Origin: Mycobacterium sp. NAZ190054
Lineage (GTDB): Bacteria; Actinomycetota; Actinomycetes; Mycobacteriales; Mycobacteriaceae
Length of the DNA stretch: 64,000 bases
NCBI RefSeq assembly: GCF_001545925.1
Contig: NZ_LMVQ01000112.1
Span: 1-64,000, forward strand
Direction of reading: 5' to 3'
Below are positions 17,515 through 26,217 of this stretch, piece after piece. The translations under genes were made by a program, and so were the position numbers. Within the stretch, counting starts at the first letter, position 1. Every line of letters starts with the position of its first letter. Under the pieces are notes generated by a model. The model did not search any database. It was not told the DNA's origin and saw only the letters and a list, made by a program, of their open reading frames with translations.

Positions 17515-18882
17515 ATGATCGACCGTCTGACGGGTGCGCAGACAGTCGGTCTTGCCGTCGTCATCCTCGGTGTGTTGTTCGTCGTCGGATGGTGGGTGCG
17601 CTCGCGGGTCCCGGTGCTGCGGGCGTTGTTCATCCCGGCGAGCATCATCGCGGGGTTTCTGGTGCTGCTGCTCGGTCCGCAGGTCCTGGGCCGGCTGACC
17701 GGCACCCACGGTCTCTTCCCCGCCGAGGTTCTGGAGACCTGGCGATCTCTTCCCGGTCTGCTCATCAACGTGGTGTTCGGCGCCATCATGATCGGCAAGA
17801 CGTTGCCGAGACCGCGACAACTCTGGCAGGCCGCGGCACCGCATGCATTGTTCGGCACGTTTCTGTCGTTGGGGCACTTCGCGCTGGCCGGACTCGCCGT
17901 GCTGCTGTTCCTGGGCCCGGTGCTGGGTCTCCCGCCCGAAGCGGGGGCGTTGCTGGAGATGTCGTTCGCGGGCGGTCACGGCACGATCGCCGGGATGGGT
18001 CAATTGCTCACGGAGGCAGGCGCTTCCGAGCTGGTCGATGTGGGGCTGGGGTTGGCCACCGTCAGCATGATCACCGGTATCGGCGTCGGGTCATGGCTGG
18101 TGCGCTGGGCGGTGCGCAGTCCGCGGGTGACGGTCATGCGCAATGCGGCACCCACCGCCCAGGAAGGTTACGACGTGGATCACGTCCACGTCGTGCCCGC
18201 CGACGACCGGCCCCGGGTTGACGACGGTATTCATCCGACGGTGTTCGCGTTCGCCCTCATCGCCGCCGCTATCGCGGTGGCTATCGGATTGCTATGGGCA
18301 CTGAGGGCGGCTGCCGGCGCTTTCGGCTCGGACGTCTTCGATGCGTTCCCCCTCTTTCCGCTGACCGTCATCGGTGGATTCGTCGTGCAGTGGTTGGCGA
18401 CCAAGACCGGTCAGGCCGCCAAGATCGACAAGAGAGCGGTCGACGGCATCTCGGCGATCGCCTTGGATGCGCTGCTGGTGACCGCGATCGGGACCATGTC
18501 GCTGGCGGTGATCGGATCCAACATTCCGGCGATGGTGGTGTTCACCGTGATCGGTGTGGGATGGAGTGTGATCACACTGTTGTTGCTGGGGCGCCGTTTT
18601 CACCGAGACAACTGGTTCGAGCACGCGATCGCCGACTTCGGCCAGTCCCAAGGCAACGTGGCCACCGGCTTCGTGCTCGCCGACATGGTTGATCCGCAAC
18701 GGCAGACCAGTGCTGCCACCGACTACGGTTACAAACAGCTCGCGTACGAGCCGATCCTCGGCGGCGGATTGATCACCGCCCTGTCAGTGCCGCTGATCAC
18801 CAGCATCGGTCTGCCGGCGTTCACGGTCGTCAGCTCCATCCTCGTTGTGCTGGTGGGATTCTGGGGCATGGCGCGACGGTAG
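17515..18882 (+). CDS. Sodium/glutamate symporter (GltS) family protein
   Basis: A 455-residue, strongly hydrophobic protein with about ten membrane segments. Features include an N-terminal IPASIIAGFLVLLLGP, EMSFAGGHGTIAGMG (matching the first GltS re-entrant glycine-rich region), and the C-terminal counterpart DFGQSQGNVATGFVLADMVDP. GltS imports glutamate with Na+, but related actinobacterial members may move other dicarboxylates. The ATG at 17515 follows GGGAGGGGTAAGGG. It stands alone, divergent from the cyclase gene. Confidence 0.85.
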   Translation: MIDRLTGAQTVGLAVVILGVLFVVGWWVRSRVPVLRALFIPASIIAGFLVLLLGPQVLGRLTGTHGLFPAEVLETWRSLPGLLINVVFGAIMIGKTLPRPRQLWQAAAPHALFGTFLSLGHFALAGLAVLLFLGPVLGLPPEAGALLEMSFAGGHGTIAGMGQLLTEAGASELVDVGLGLATVSMITGIGVGSWLVRWAVRSPRVTVMRNAAPTAQEGYDVDHVHVVPADDRPRVDDGIHPTVFAFALIAAAIAVAIGLLWALRAAAGAFGSDVFDAFPLFPLTVIGGFVVQWLATKTGQAAKIDKRAVDGISAIALDALLVTAIGTMSLAVIGSNIPAMVVFTVIGVGWSVITLLLLGRRFHRDNWFEHAIADFGQSQGNVATGFVLADMVDPQRQTSAATDYGYKQLAYEPILGGGLITALSVPLITSIGLPAFTVVSSILVVLVGFWGMARR

Positions 18883-18894
18883 CGTGGCGAGGCT

Positions 18895-19482
18895 TCACTC
18901 GGGCAGATTCAGCAGCCGCCGGGTCAGATCGGTGAGCGTGGCGCGCAGGGTCTCGTCGTCGACGTGCGCGATCAGGGGGTGGATCACCGCGCCACCGATG
19001 GCGGCCGAGAGTACCGCTGCTGCCACCTGCGCTTCGGTGTCGTCGTGTTCGTCGAGTAACGCTCCGTACAGGCGGCCCATGAAGTCGCGGAACGGCCGAT
19101 AGTCGCCGAGCAGACGCATGATCACCGGATCGTGCTGCAGGGTCCGCGTCCAGTCGCGCCGCGTCACCGCCATGTCGATCACACGGGCCAGGAGGAGCTT
19201 GCGGGCGCGCTGACGATCGGGTTCGGCCTCGGCGTCCTCCACCGCCTCCTCCAACGAGGCGAGTTCGTGCGCGGTCACCGCGATGACGATCTCTTCTTTG
19301 GTCCTGAACTGGTAGTAGATCGCGGCTTTGGTCACGCCGACCGTGTCGGCGATCATCTGCAGTGAGGTCCCACCGACCCCGTGTCGGCCGATCAACTCCA
19401 TCGCGGCGTTCATGGTGCGTCGCTGCGCCGGCGTCCACGTCAAGTCGCGCAGCGCGCGTGAGGCGGGCTGATCCGTGGGCAC
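18895..19482 (-). CDS. TetR-family transcriptional regulator
   Basis: A 195-residue regulator with an N-terminal HTH (AAMELIGRHGVGGTSLQMIADTVGVTKAAIYYQFRTKEE; key residues about 28-62) and a helical ligand domain. The GTG at 19480-19482 (MPTDQPASRAL) is the best start; longer readings lack a binding site. A perfect 16-bp palindrome 70 nt upstream is probably its operator, and the divergent molybdopterin oxidoreductase gene is the likely target. Confidence 0.88.
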   Translation of the reverse strand: MPTDQPASRALRDLTWTPAQRRTMNAAMELIGRHGVGGTSLQMIADTVGVTKAAIYYQFRTKEEIVIAVTAHELASLEEAVEDAEAEPDRQRARKLLLARVIDMAVTRRDWTRTLQHDPVIMRLLGDYRPFRDFMGRLYGALLDEHDDTEAQVAAAVLSAAIGGAVIHPLIAHVDDETLRATLTDLTRRLLNLPE

Positions 19483-19552
19483 GCCCAAGGGTATCGGCGA
19501 GCGGCTCCAGATGGACGTTGACCTTCCTCTGGCTGCACGACTAGAGTTCGGC

Positions 19553-19568
19553 CTAGCCGACCGGCTAG
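19553..19568. promoter_or_regulatory. Perfect palindrome CTAGCC-GACC-GGCTAG, likely TetR operator
   Basis: A 6-4-6 perfect inverted repeat between the divergent TetR and molybdopterin oxidoreductase genes. Its position, 70 nt from the regulator start and about 134 nt from the oxidoreductase start, fits an autoregulatory TetR site. Confidence 0.6.
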
Positions 19569-19702
19569 ATGAGGCGCCCGAGGGGTAAGCGCGGGTGCGG
19601 GACGGTTGTGGGAGGTCGCCGATGGCTCGGGACAGGACGCCATCAGTGTGCCGAGATGCGCGTTGGCGACGTGAAACACCTTCTGATAGACGGGCATAAC
19701 GC

Positions 19703-21685
19703 ATGAGAACCGTTCACAGTTTCTGCCGTGTCTGCACGTCGGTCTGCGGCATCCTCGTCGACGTGGACGGCGACGAGGTCGTCCGGGTCCGCGGCGACCA
19801 GGACCATCCGTTCTCGCGGGGCTATACCTGTCCGAAAGGGCGCGCGCTACCGCTGCTGCACCACCATCCCGACCGCATCGAGCGCCCGCGGATGCGCATC
19901 GGCGGCCAGCAGCGCGAAACCACGTGGGAGACCTGCCTCGACGATCTGAGCACCCGGCTGCGCGACGTCATCGACAGGCACGGGCCTGAATCGGTGGCTT
20001 TCTACTTCAGCACCATGGAAAGTGCCGGCTTCCGGATGGCCGAAGCGCTGCACGCGGCGATCGGCACCCCGGCGAAGTTCAGCCCGTTGACCATCGACGG
20101 CACCGCCAAGCCCCTGATATCCGACCTGGTCGGCGGGTTCATGGGGTTGTCCGGCCGTACCGACCTCGACAACGCGGACTTCCTGATGCTGATCGGCGTC
20201 AATCCTGTTGTGTCGCACGGCCATGCGATCTCGATGCCCAATCCGACCGGCACCGTGCGGGACATCGCCAAGCGCGGTCAGGTGTGGGTGATCGATCCGC
20301 GCCGCACCGAGACCGCCCGGTTGGCGACCGGACATCTGGCACCGCGGCCGAGCACCGATCACGCGGTGCTGGCCTACCTGGTGCGCGAACTGCTGCGTGA
20401 GGGCATGAAGGCCGATGTCCCGGTGCAGGGCGTCGACGAGCTGAGGGCCGCGGTCGAACCGTTCACCCTGGCCCACACGGCGGCGCTGGCCGACGTGCCC
20501 GAAGCGGACCTCACGCGACTGCGTGACGCGGTGCGCGGCGCCGACTGCGTCGCGGTCGAAACCGGCACCGGCGTCACCATGACGGCCGACCGGGGCAACG
20601 TCACTCAGTGGCTGGCCTGGGTGCTGATGATCCTCACCGGCGCGATGAACCGTCCCGGCGGCACCTGGTTCCACCCCGGATTCGCCTACCAGATCGAGAC
20701 TTTCGGTGATCTGCTGCCCGTCACACCGCCGGAGGGATCGTTCGGCCCGGGTCCGCGCAGCCGCCCGGAGGCGCAGGCGTTCATCAACGAATGGCCGTGC
20801 GCGGTGCTGCCCGACGAGATCGCCGCAGGCAACATCCGCGCTCTGATCAACGTCGGCGGCAGTCTGGTCACGTCCTTCCCCGATACCAACCGGCTGATCC
20901 CGGCTCTGCAGCAACTCGAGGTGTTCGCCACCACCGAGATCATCAACAACGAAACCGCGGAACTGTCCACCCATGTCCTGCCCACCAAGGATCCGCTGGA
21001 ACGGCCCGACATCACCATCCACGACATCCTGAGCTCGAGGGTCTCCGTGCAGTACTCCCCCGCCGTCGTGGAGCCGGTCGGTGATCGGCGGTCGATGTGG
21101 TGGGTGTTCGCCGAGATCGGCCGCAGACTGGGTCACGACCTTGGCCTGGCCGATCCGGACACCAGCACCGATGACGACGTGCTCACCGTCCTGTTGACCG
21201 GCGCCCGGTCGAAGTACGACGAGGTGGCGGCCACCGGTTGGGCAGACGCCGGCCGGGAGCTCCCCGCGCCGTGGGTCGACGCGCATATCGAGCGGATGGG
21301 CGGCTGGCGGCTGGCCCCGCAGCTGCTCGTCGATCAGCTCGCCGCCCTCAAGCCGCCGGCGCCACTGGTGATGGTGCCACGGCGCCAGCGCAAGAAGCTG
21401 AACGGCCAACTCGATTTCATGGGCGAAACCGCCGAGGTACTCGTTCACCCCGACGACGGTGCCGCAGCGGGGCTCGTCAGCGGTCGACCGGTGACGGTGC
21501 GCAACGCCAACGGCGAGTTGACCGGCGTCGCACGATTCGACGACTCCATCCGACGAGGGGCGGTGTCGATCCCGCACGGACACCACACCGCCAACGTCAA
21601 CCGTCTCACCAACAAGGACGACATCGACGTGGTGACCGGGATGGTGCGTTATTCCGGGATCCCGGTCAGCCTGCACCCGGGGTGA
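19703..21685 (+). CDS. Molybdopterin (bis-MGD) oxidoreductase with N-terminal Fe-S cluster
   Basis: A 660-residue enzyme of the DMSO-reductase superfamily (formate dehydrogenase, nitrate reductase and related). The N-terminal [4Fe-4S] ligands are C-x2-C-x3-C in FCRVCTSVCG, with the fourth Cys in YTCPKGRAL. Later motifs are IGVNPVVSHG, WVIDPRRTETA, NVGGSLVTSFPD and the C-terminal molydopterin-dinucleotide-binding domain (LVHPDDGAAAGL..GRPVTV). No twin-arginine signal is present, so it is cytoplasmic. It is shorter than typical FdhF/NarB and has no electron-transfer partner gene next to it. The substrate cannot be named. It is probably under the adjacent TetR. Confidence 0.88.
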   Translation: MRTVHSFCRVCTSVCGILVDVDGDEVVRVRGDQDHPFSRGYTCPKGRALPLLHHHPDRIERPRMRIGGQQRETTWETCLDDLSTRLRDVIDRHGPESVAFYFSTMESAGFRMAEALHAAIGTPAKFSPLTIDGTAKPLISDLVGGFMGLSGRTDLDNADFLMLIGVNPVVSHGHAISMPNPTGTVRDIAKRGQVWVIDPRRTETARLATGHLAPRPSTDHAVLAYLVRELLREGMKADVPVQGVDELRAAVEPFTLAHTAALADVPEADLTRLRDAVRGADCVAVETGTGVTMTADRGNVTQWLAWVLMILTGAMNRPGGTWFHPGFAYQIETFGDLLPVTPPEGSFGPGPRSRPEAQAFINEWPCAVLPDEIAAGNIRALINVGGSLVTSFPDTNRLIPALQQLEVFATTEIINNETAELSTHVLPTKDPLERPDITIHDILSSRVSVQYSPAVVEPVGDRRSMWWVFAEIGRRLGHDLGLADPDTSTDDDVLTVLLTGARSKYDEVAATGWADAGRELPAPWVDAHIERMGGWRLAPQLLVDQLAALKPPAPLVMVPRRQRKKLNGQLDFMGETAEVLVHPDDGAAAGLVSGRPVTVRNANGELTGVARFDDSIRRGAVSIPHGHHTANVNRLTNKDDIDVVTGMVRYSGIPVSLHPG

Positions 21686-21707
21686 GCTCTGTGCCCGGCA
21701 CGCGTCA

Positions 21708-22076
21708 CTACTGGCAGCAGCTCGGGTCGAGCACCACGCACAGCGCTTGCAGCGCCTCGGGTTTCACCCGGTGGAAGACGTTCATGCCCCGGCGATCGGA
21801 GATCACCAGCCCGGCTTTGCGCAACTGACCGAGGTGGTGGCTGACCGTCGACTCACTCAGGTCCAGCGCCGCGGCCAGGTCTCCGCTGGTCTCCTCCGCA
21901 CGGGTCGAGCTGAACAGCAGCGACATGATCTTGACCCGCATCGGATCGGCGAGCGCCTTCAATCGCATCGCCACCGCCAGGGCATCCGCGTCGCTGATCG
22001 GGCCGGCGGCCACCGGGGCGCAGCACACCGGGGCGGACATGTCGATCACGGGCAGCGCTTTGGGCATAGCCCCCAT
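21708..22076 (-). CDS. arsR: ArsR-family metalloregulator (first copy)
   Basis: A 122-residue winged-helix repressor: ALAVAMRLKALADPMRVKIMSLL, then the recognition helix in LDLSESTVSHHLGQLRKAGLV. Cysteines lie in an N-terminal CC (about residue 18) and a C-terminal CVVLDPSCC, the arrangement of As(III)-sensors with N- and C-terminal thiols, not the helix-3 ELCVCDL type. Start at 22076 (MGAMPKALP) or 22067. It is divergent from the ArsI-like gene with a palindromic site between. It probably derepresses that gene when arsenite or a methylarsenite binds. Confidence 0.88.
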   Translation of the reverse strand: MGAMPKALPVIDMSAPVCCAPVAAGPISDADALAVAMRLKALADPMRVKIMSLLFSSTRAEETSGDLAAALDLSESTVSHHLGQLRKAGLVISDRRGMNVFHRVKPEALQALCVVLDPSCCQ

Positions 22077-22089
22077 CCTGCCACCTATC

Positions 22090-22103
22090 TTGACATATAT
22101 CAA
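22090..22103. promoter_or_regulatory. ArsR-type operator TTGACATATATCAA
   Basis: A near-perfect palindrome (TTGAC/T-ATAT-A/GTCAA) in the 98-nt divergent gap between the first arsR and the ArsI-like gene. It also supplies a TTGACA-like -35. A related sequence, CGATATATG, lies at 22137-22145 and may be a second half site. Confidence 0.6.
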
Positions 22104-22174
22104 AAAGGTGGCACTCTGAGATCGACGCGTCAGTTCGATATATGTCTCATCCCCCAAGCGGAAGGTCGATCATC

Positions 22175-22654
22175 ATGTCCCGCGTTCAACTCGCTCTCAA
22201 TGTCGATGATCTCGACGAGGCGATCCTGTTCTATTCCAAGCTGTTCAACACCAGCCCGGCGAAGGTGAAGCCGGGCTATGCCAATTTCGCGGTGGCGGAG
22301 CCGGCGCTGAAGCTGGTGCTGCTGGAGAACCCGGGTAAGGGCGGCAGCATCAACCACCTCGGCGTCGAGGTCGAGTCCAGCGACCACGTGCATGCCGAGA
22401 TCGCCCGCCTGACCGGCGAAGGTCTGTTCACCGATGAGGAGATCGGCACCACGTGCTGCTTCGCGACCCAGGACAAGGTGTGGGTGACGGGCCCGGGCGG
22501 GGAGAAATGGGAGGTCTACACCGTGCTGGCCGACTCCGACACCTTCGGCACCAGCCCGCAACATCCCGACGACTCCGCCGAGGACAAGGATGGGGTGTGC
22601 TGCGGCAGCTCCGCCCCAGCGGGTGAGCCGGCGGGCACGGCGCCCTGCTGCTGA
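22175..22654 (+). CDS. arsI: ArsI/CadI-family glyoxalase-fold (VOC) protein, organoarsenical lyase-like
   Basis: A 159-residue VOC protein. MSRVQLALNVDDLDEAILFYSKLFNTSPAKVKPGYANFAV is the ArsI/CadI N-terminus with the FYSKLF motif, the second half has INHLGVEV (metal His), the vicinal cysteine pair TTCCF and EKWEVY with the metal Glu. ArsI cleaves the C-As bond of trivalent methyl- and aryl-arsenicals with Fe(II) and O2; CadI is its cadmium-induced mycobacterial relative. The tail adds two further Cys pairs (VCCG and terminal PCC) that could hold thiophilic metal. The ATG at 22175 is chosen over 22142. It is followed by a hairpin and then the MFS gene. Confidence 0.87.
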   Translation: MSRVQLALNVDDLDEAILFYSKLFNTSPAKVKPGYANFAVAEPALKLVLLENPGKGGSINHLGVEVESSDHVHAEIARLTGEGLFTDEEIGTTCCFATQDKVWVTGPGGEKWEVYTVLADSDTFGTSPQHPDDSAEDKDGVCCGSSAPAGEPAGTAPCC

Positions 22655-22669
22655 GTACCGTCCTAGACG

Positions 22670-22703
22670 GTTGCCCCACCCCCCGATGCGGGGGTGGGGC
22701 AAC
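22670..22703 (+). terminator. Strong hairpin between arsI and the MFS gene
   Basis: A perfect 14-bp stem (GTTGCCCCACCCCC pairing with 22690-22703) with a 6-nt loop, 15 nt after the arsI stop. There is no T-run, as is common for mycobacterial I-shaped terminators. It may separate arsI from the MFS gene or reduce read-through. Confidence 0.65.
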
Positions 22704-22732
22704 CGGCGACAGCAGCGCTTCGAGGGGATAGG

Positions 22733-23995
22733 TTGACGGATCCATTCTCGGGCCCCGTCGGCACCGGCCGCCGGGACCGTGGCCGGACGGATTGCGCAGC
22801 GGCGCACGCCGGGACGCTCAGTGATGCGGTACTCCGCCGCATTCTGGCGACATTGTGTCTCACCCAGATCACCAGCTGGGGCGTGCTGTACTACGCCTTC
22901 ACCGTGTTGTCGGTGCGCATCACCGATCAGACCGGCTGGTCTCAACCCGCGGTCACCGCGGCGTTCTCGGCGGCGCTGGTCACCTCGGCCCTGACCGGGA
23001 TCCTGGTGGGCCGTCGGCTGGATCGACACGGCCCGCACGTGGTGATGACGGCCGGCTCGGTCCTCGGCCCGCTGGCCCTGGCCGGTGCGGCGGTCTCACC
23101 CAACTTCGGGGGGTTCGTCACGGCCTGGCTCGCCGCCGGAGTCGCGATGGGCGCGGTCCTCTATCAGCCGGCGTTCGCGGCGTTGACCCGCTGGTACGGG
23201 CCGCGCCACGTCCGAGCGCTGACTGTGCTGACCCTGGTCGCCGGCCTGGCCAGCACGGTGTTCGCGCCGCTGACCGCCCTACTGGCTGATCATTTGGATT
23301 GGCGCACCACCTATCTCGTGCTCGCCGCGGCCCTGGCCGTGATCACGGTGCCCGCGCACTTCTTCGGCCTGCGCCACCCGTGGCCGCCCGCGCCACATTC
23401 CCATCATGCCGATTCGCCGACCACCACCACCCGCAGCCGCGCCTTCATCGCGTTGACCGCGGCGATCGCACTGGCCGCCTGCGCCTCCTATGCGATCATC
23501 GTCAACCTCGTGCCGTTGATGACCGAACGCGGCATCAGCACCCAGGCCGCCGCCCTCGCGCTCGGCTTGGGTGGCGTCGGGCAGGTGTTGGGCCGCCTGG
23601 GATACGGGGCCTTGACCCGGCGATTGGGCGTGCGGACCCGCACCGTGCTCATTCTGTCCGCGATCGCCGTCACCACCGCCCTGCTCGGGATGTTCACCTC
23701 ACTGATCGCACTCGTGGTCGTGACGGTCCTCGCCGGCTTCGCGCGCGGGATCCTGACGCTGCTGCAGGCGACGGCCGTCACCGACCGATGGGGCCCGACA
23801 CATTACGGTCACCTCAGCGCCGTCATGGCAGCCCCGGTCACCGTGGTCACCGCGCTGGGCCCGTGGATCGGCGCGGCGCTGGCCAGCCTGCTCGGCGGAT
23901 ATGCGCCGATGTTCGTGCTTCTCGGCGTGGTCGCCGCGCTGGCCGCCCTGCTCAGCCTCGCCGGTTCCCCCACCCGCCGCCAGTTGTTCACTTGA
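22733..23995 (+). CDS. MFS transporter in the arsenic cluster
   Basis: A 420-residue major facilitator with about 12 membrane segments after a hydrophilic 40-residue start. The loop 2-3 motif is GRRLDRHGP, and the second half repeats GYGALTRRLGVRTR. The TTG at 22733 is proposed as start: it lies beyond the hairpin and follows GAGGGGATAGG; a GTG at 22694 would be inside the hairpin. Between arsI and arsR it probably exports an arsenical (for instance the trivalent methyl- or aromatic form) or a phosphorylated arsenate adduct, but this is context only. Confidence 0.82.
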   Translation: MTDPFSGPVGTGRRDRGRTDCAAAHAGTLSDAVLRRILATLCLTQITSWGVLYYAFTVLSVRITDQTGWSQPAVTAAFSAALVTSALTGILVGRRLDRHGPHVVMTAGSVLGPLALAGAAVSPNFGGFVTAWLAAGVAMGAVLYQPAFAALTRWYGPRHVRALTVLTLVAGLASTVFAPLTALLADHLDWRTTYLVLAAALAVITVPAHFFGLRHPWPPAPHSHHADSPTTTTRSRAFIALTAAIALAACASYAIIVNLVPLMTERGISTQAAALALGLGGVGQVLGRLGYGALTRRLGVRTRTVLILSAIAVTTALLGMFTSLIALVVVTVLAGFARGILTLLQATAVTDRWGPTHYGHLSAVMAAPVTVVTALGPWIGAALASLLGGYAPMFVLLGVVAALAALLSLAGSPTRRQLFT

Positions 23996-23997
23996 CC

Positions 23998-24018
23998 ATT
24001 GATTCGATATCCATCAAT
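23998..24018. promoter_or_regulatory. ArsR-type operator before the second arsR
   Basis: ATTGAT (23998-24003) and ATCAAT (24013-24018) form an inverted repeat around TCGATATCC, overlapped by the ATCAATATCGATGAAT motif that runs into the start codon at 24027. Such AT-rich interrupted palindromes are typical ArsR/SmtB sites. It probably controls arsR-acr3-arsC. Confidence 0.6.
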
Positions 24019-24026
24019 ATCGATGA

Positions 24027-24404
24027 ATGTCGAATTCGTCGCCGGAGCTCGTGCCCGCACCGGACGCATGCTGCCCGCCCGGCGCGTTACTGCGTGAACC
24101 GCTCTCCACGGCAGAAGCGGCGAGCATGGCAGTCAAGCTGAAGGCTCTGGGCGACCCGGTACGCCTGCAGTTGTTCTCGGCGATTGCCAGCCACGTCGGC
24201 GGCGAGGCCTGTGTCTGTGACATCTCGGCGGGCCTGGACGTGTCGCAGCCGACCGTGTCTCATCACCTCAAGGTGCTGCGCGATGCCGGTCTGCTGACCT
24301 CGGAGCGTCGGGCGTCGTGGGTCTACTACGCGGTGGTGCCCGAAGCGTTGGCCAGCCTGGCCGTCCTGCTCGGTACCGACACCTCCGCAGCGGTGCCGGC
24401 ATGA
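24027..24404 (+). CDS. arsR: ArsR-family arsenic repressor (second copy)
   Basis: A 125-residue repressor with the helix motif ACVCDISAGLDVSQPTVSHHLKVLRDAGLL. The CVC pair in the DNA-binding-helix region is the classic As(III) site of the ELCVCDL type, unlike the first copy at 21708. N-terminal cysteines (DACCPPG) are also present. Its stop overlaps the acr3 start (ATGA), so it is the first gene of a coupled arsR-acr3-arsC operon. Confidence 0.93.
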   Translation: MSNSSPELVPAPDACCPPGALLREPLSTAEAASMAVKLKALGDPVRLQLFSAIASHVGGEACVCDISAGLDVSQPTVSHHLKVLRDAGLLTSERRASWVYYAVVPEALASLAVLLGTDTSAAVPA

Positions 24405-25528
24405 CCGACACCACGACGCCACCGCCGTCGGTTGTCGGCAAGCTCTCGACCCTGGACCGGTTTCTGCCGCTGTGGATCGGTGCGGCGATGGTCGCCGGTC
24501 TGCTGCTGGGCCGCTGGATCCCCGGGCTCAACACCGCGTTGGAAAGTGTTCAGTTCGACGGGATTTCACTGCCCATCGCGCTGGGCCTGTTGATCATGAT
24601 GTACCCGGTGCTGGCCAAGGTGCGCTATGACCGTCTCGACACCGTCACCGGCGACCGCAGACTGCTGCTCTCCTCGCTGGTGTTGAACTGGGTGCTGGGC
24701 CCGGCGCTGATGTTCGCGCTGGCCTGGCTGCTGCTGCCCGACCTGCCCGAATACCGCACCGGTCTGATCATCGTCGGCCTGGCGCGCTGCATCGCGATGG
24801 TCATCATCTGGAACGACCTGGCCTGCGGGGACCGGGAAGCCGCCGCTGTGCTCGTCGCGCTGAACTCGATCTTCCAGGTGGTGATGTTCGCGGTCCTGGG
24901 CTGGTTCTACCTGTCGGTGCTGCCCGGCTGGCTCGGACTCGAACAAACCACCATCGACACCTCACCGTGGCAGATCGCCAAATCCGTGCTGATCTTCCTC
25001 GGTATCCCCCTGGTGGCCGGTTACCTCTCCCGCCGGCTCGGTGAGAAAGCCAAGGGGCGTGACTGGTACGAAACGCGGTTCCTGCCGCGCATCGGGCCGT
25101 CGGCGCTCTACGGCCTGCTCTTCACCATCGTGATTCTCTTTGCCCTGCAAGGCGATCAGATCACCACCAATCCGTGGGACGTGGCCCGCATCGCACTGCC
25201 GTTGCTCGCGTATTTCGCGATCATGTGGGGCGGCGGCTACCTGCTGGGCAGCGTGCTCGACCTCGGCTATGAGCGGACCACCACTTTGGCGTTCACCGCC
25301 GCCGGCAACAACTTCGAACTGGCCATCGCCGTCGCGATCGCCACCTACGGTGCCACCTCCGGGCAGGCCCTGGCCGGCGTCGTGGGCCCGTTGATCGAAG
25401 TTCCCGTACTGGTGGCGCTGGTCTACGTCTCGCTGGCGCTGCGCCACCGGTTCACACACCACACCTCCCTGAATACCTCCCGGGATCAGCCGATCGACCC
25501 GACGACGAGAACGGAAACGGCTCCATGA
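24401..25528 (+). CDS. acr3: Arsenite efflux permease, ACR3 family
   Basis: A 375-residue membrane protein with about ten helices. It has the ACR3 hallmarks LMMYPVLAKV-type segment (LLIMMYPVLAKVRYD), GLARCIAMVIIWNDLACGD with the conserved thiolate Cys that binds As(OH)3, and the late FTAAGNNFELAIAVAI. It exports arsenite with the proton gradient. The ATG at 24401 overlaps the arsR stop by 4 nt, and the stop overlaps the arsC start in the same way. Identity is secure. Confidence 0.95.
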   Translation: MTDTTTPPPSVVGKLSTLDRFLPLWIGAAMVAGLLLGRWIPGLNTALESVQFDGISLPIALGLLIMMYPVLAKVRYDRLDTVTGDRRLLLSSLVLNWVLGPALMFALAWLLLPDLPEYRTGLIIVGLARCIAMVIIWNDLACGDREAAAVLVALNSIFQVVMFAVLGWFYLSVLPGWLGLEQTTIDTSPWQIAKSVLIFLGIPLVAGYLSRRLGEKAKGRDWYETRFLPRIGPSALYGLLFTIVILFALQGDQITTNPWDVARIALPLLAYFAIMWGGGYLLGSVLDLGYERTTTLAFTAAGNNFELAIAVAIATYGATSGQALAGVVGPLIEVPVLVALVYVSLALRHRFTHHTSLNTSRDQPIDPTTRTETAP

Positions 25529-26196
25529 CCGACAGCCCCGTCACCCACCAACTCCGCGACAGCCTGTCCATCGACCAACAGCTGGCCCTGAAGACCGCCG
25601 CGACCCGGCTGCACGGCGAGTTCGACGGCACCTTCGGCACCGAAACCATCGAACGGTTCCTGCACTCCTCCTACGACCAATTCGCCGGCCGCGCCACCGT
25701 TCCCCACTTCCTGCCGCTACTCGCCGAACGGTTCGCCCGTCAACGGCTGCACGCCCTGGCAAGAGTCGAGGGCAAGATCACCGACGGCAAACCGACCGTG
25801 CTATTCCTGTGCACGCACAACGCCGGCCGCTCGCAGATGGCCCTGGGATTCTTCACCCACCTGGCCGGCGACCAGGCCGTCGCCTGGTCGGGCGGGTCCG
25901 AACCCGGCGACGAAATCAACGCTGCGGCGGTCGCGGCCATGGCCGAAGTCGGCATCGACATCACCGGCGAATACCCGAAACCCTGGACCGACGAGATCGT
26001 GCAAGCCGCCGACGTCGTCATCACCATGGGCTGCGGGGACGCCTGCCCGATTTTTCCCGGAAAGCGTTACGAAAACTGGGAACTCCCCGACCCCGCAGGC
26101 CAGGGCCTCGACGCGGTGCGCCCGATCCGCGACGACATCGAGGAACGCGTCCACCGGCTGCTGACCGGTCTGAACGTGTCGCTCACCCGCCGGTAG
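25525..26196 (+). CDS. arsC: Arsenate reductase, low-molecular-weight phosphatase type, with N-terminal helical domain
   Basis: A 223-residue protein. Residues 1-85 form a helical domain (LSIDQQLALKTAATRLHGEFDGTFGTETIERFL) of the kind fused to ArsC and tyrosine phosphatase-like proteins in actinobacteria. Residues 90-223 are the catalytic LMW-PTPase fold with the P-loop CTHNAGRSQ (Cx5R), MGCGDACP and DPAGQGLDAVR. It reduces arsenate to arsenite. Actinobacterial enzymes of this class often use mycothiol or mycoredoxin, which fits this host. ATGA overlap with acr3 gives coupled translation. Confidence 0.94.
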   Translation: MTDSPVTHQLRDSLSIDQQLALKTAATRLHGEFDGTFGTETIERFLHSSYDQFAGRATVPHFLPLLAERFARQRLHALARVEGKITDGKPTVLFLCTHNAGRSQMALGFFTHLAGDQAVAWSGGSEPGDEINAAAVAAMAEVGIDITGEYPKPWTDEIVQAADVVITMGCGDACPIFPGKRYENWELPDPAGQGLDAVRPIRDDIEERVHRLLTGLNVSLTRR

Positions 26197-26217
26197 ACCT
26201 CGCCGCGACCGCACCTT

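Noticed and set aside
19847..21676. Long antisense open frame under the molybdopterin oxidoreductase
   Set aside because: It is a complementary-frame shadow; the plus strand carries the complete Fe-S and MGD motifs.
22694..22732. GTG start for the MFS transporter inside the hairpin
   Set aside because: It lies in the right arm of a 14-bp stem; the TTG at 22733 has a purine-rich site and lies beyond the stem.
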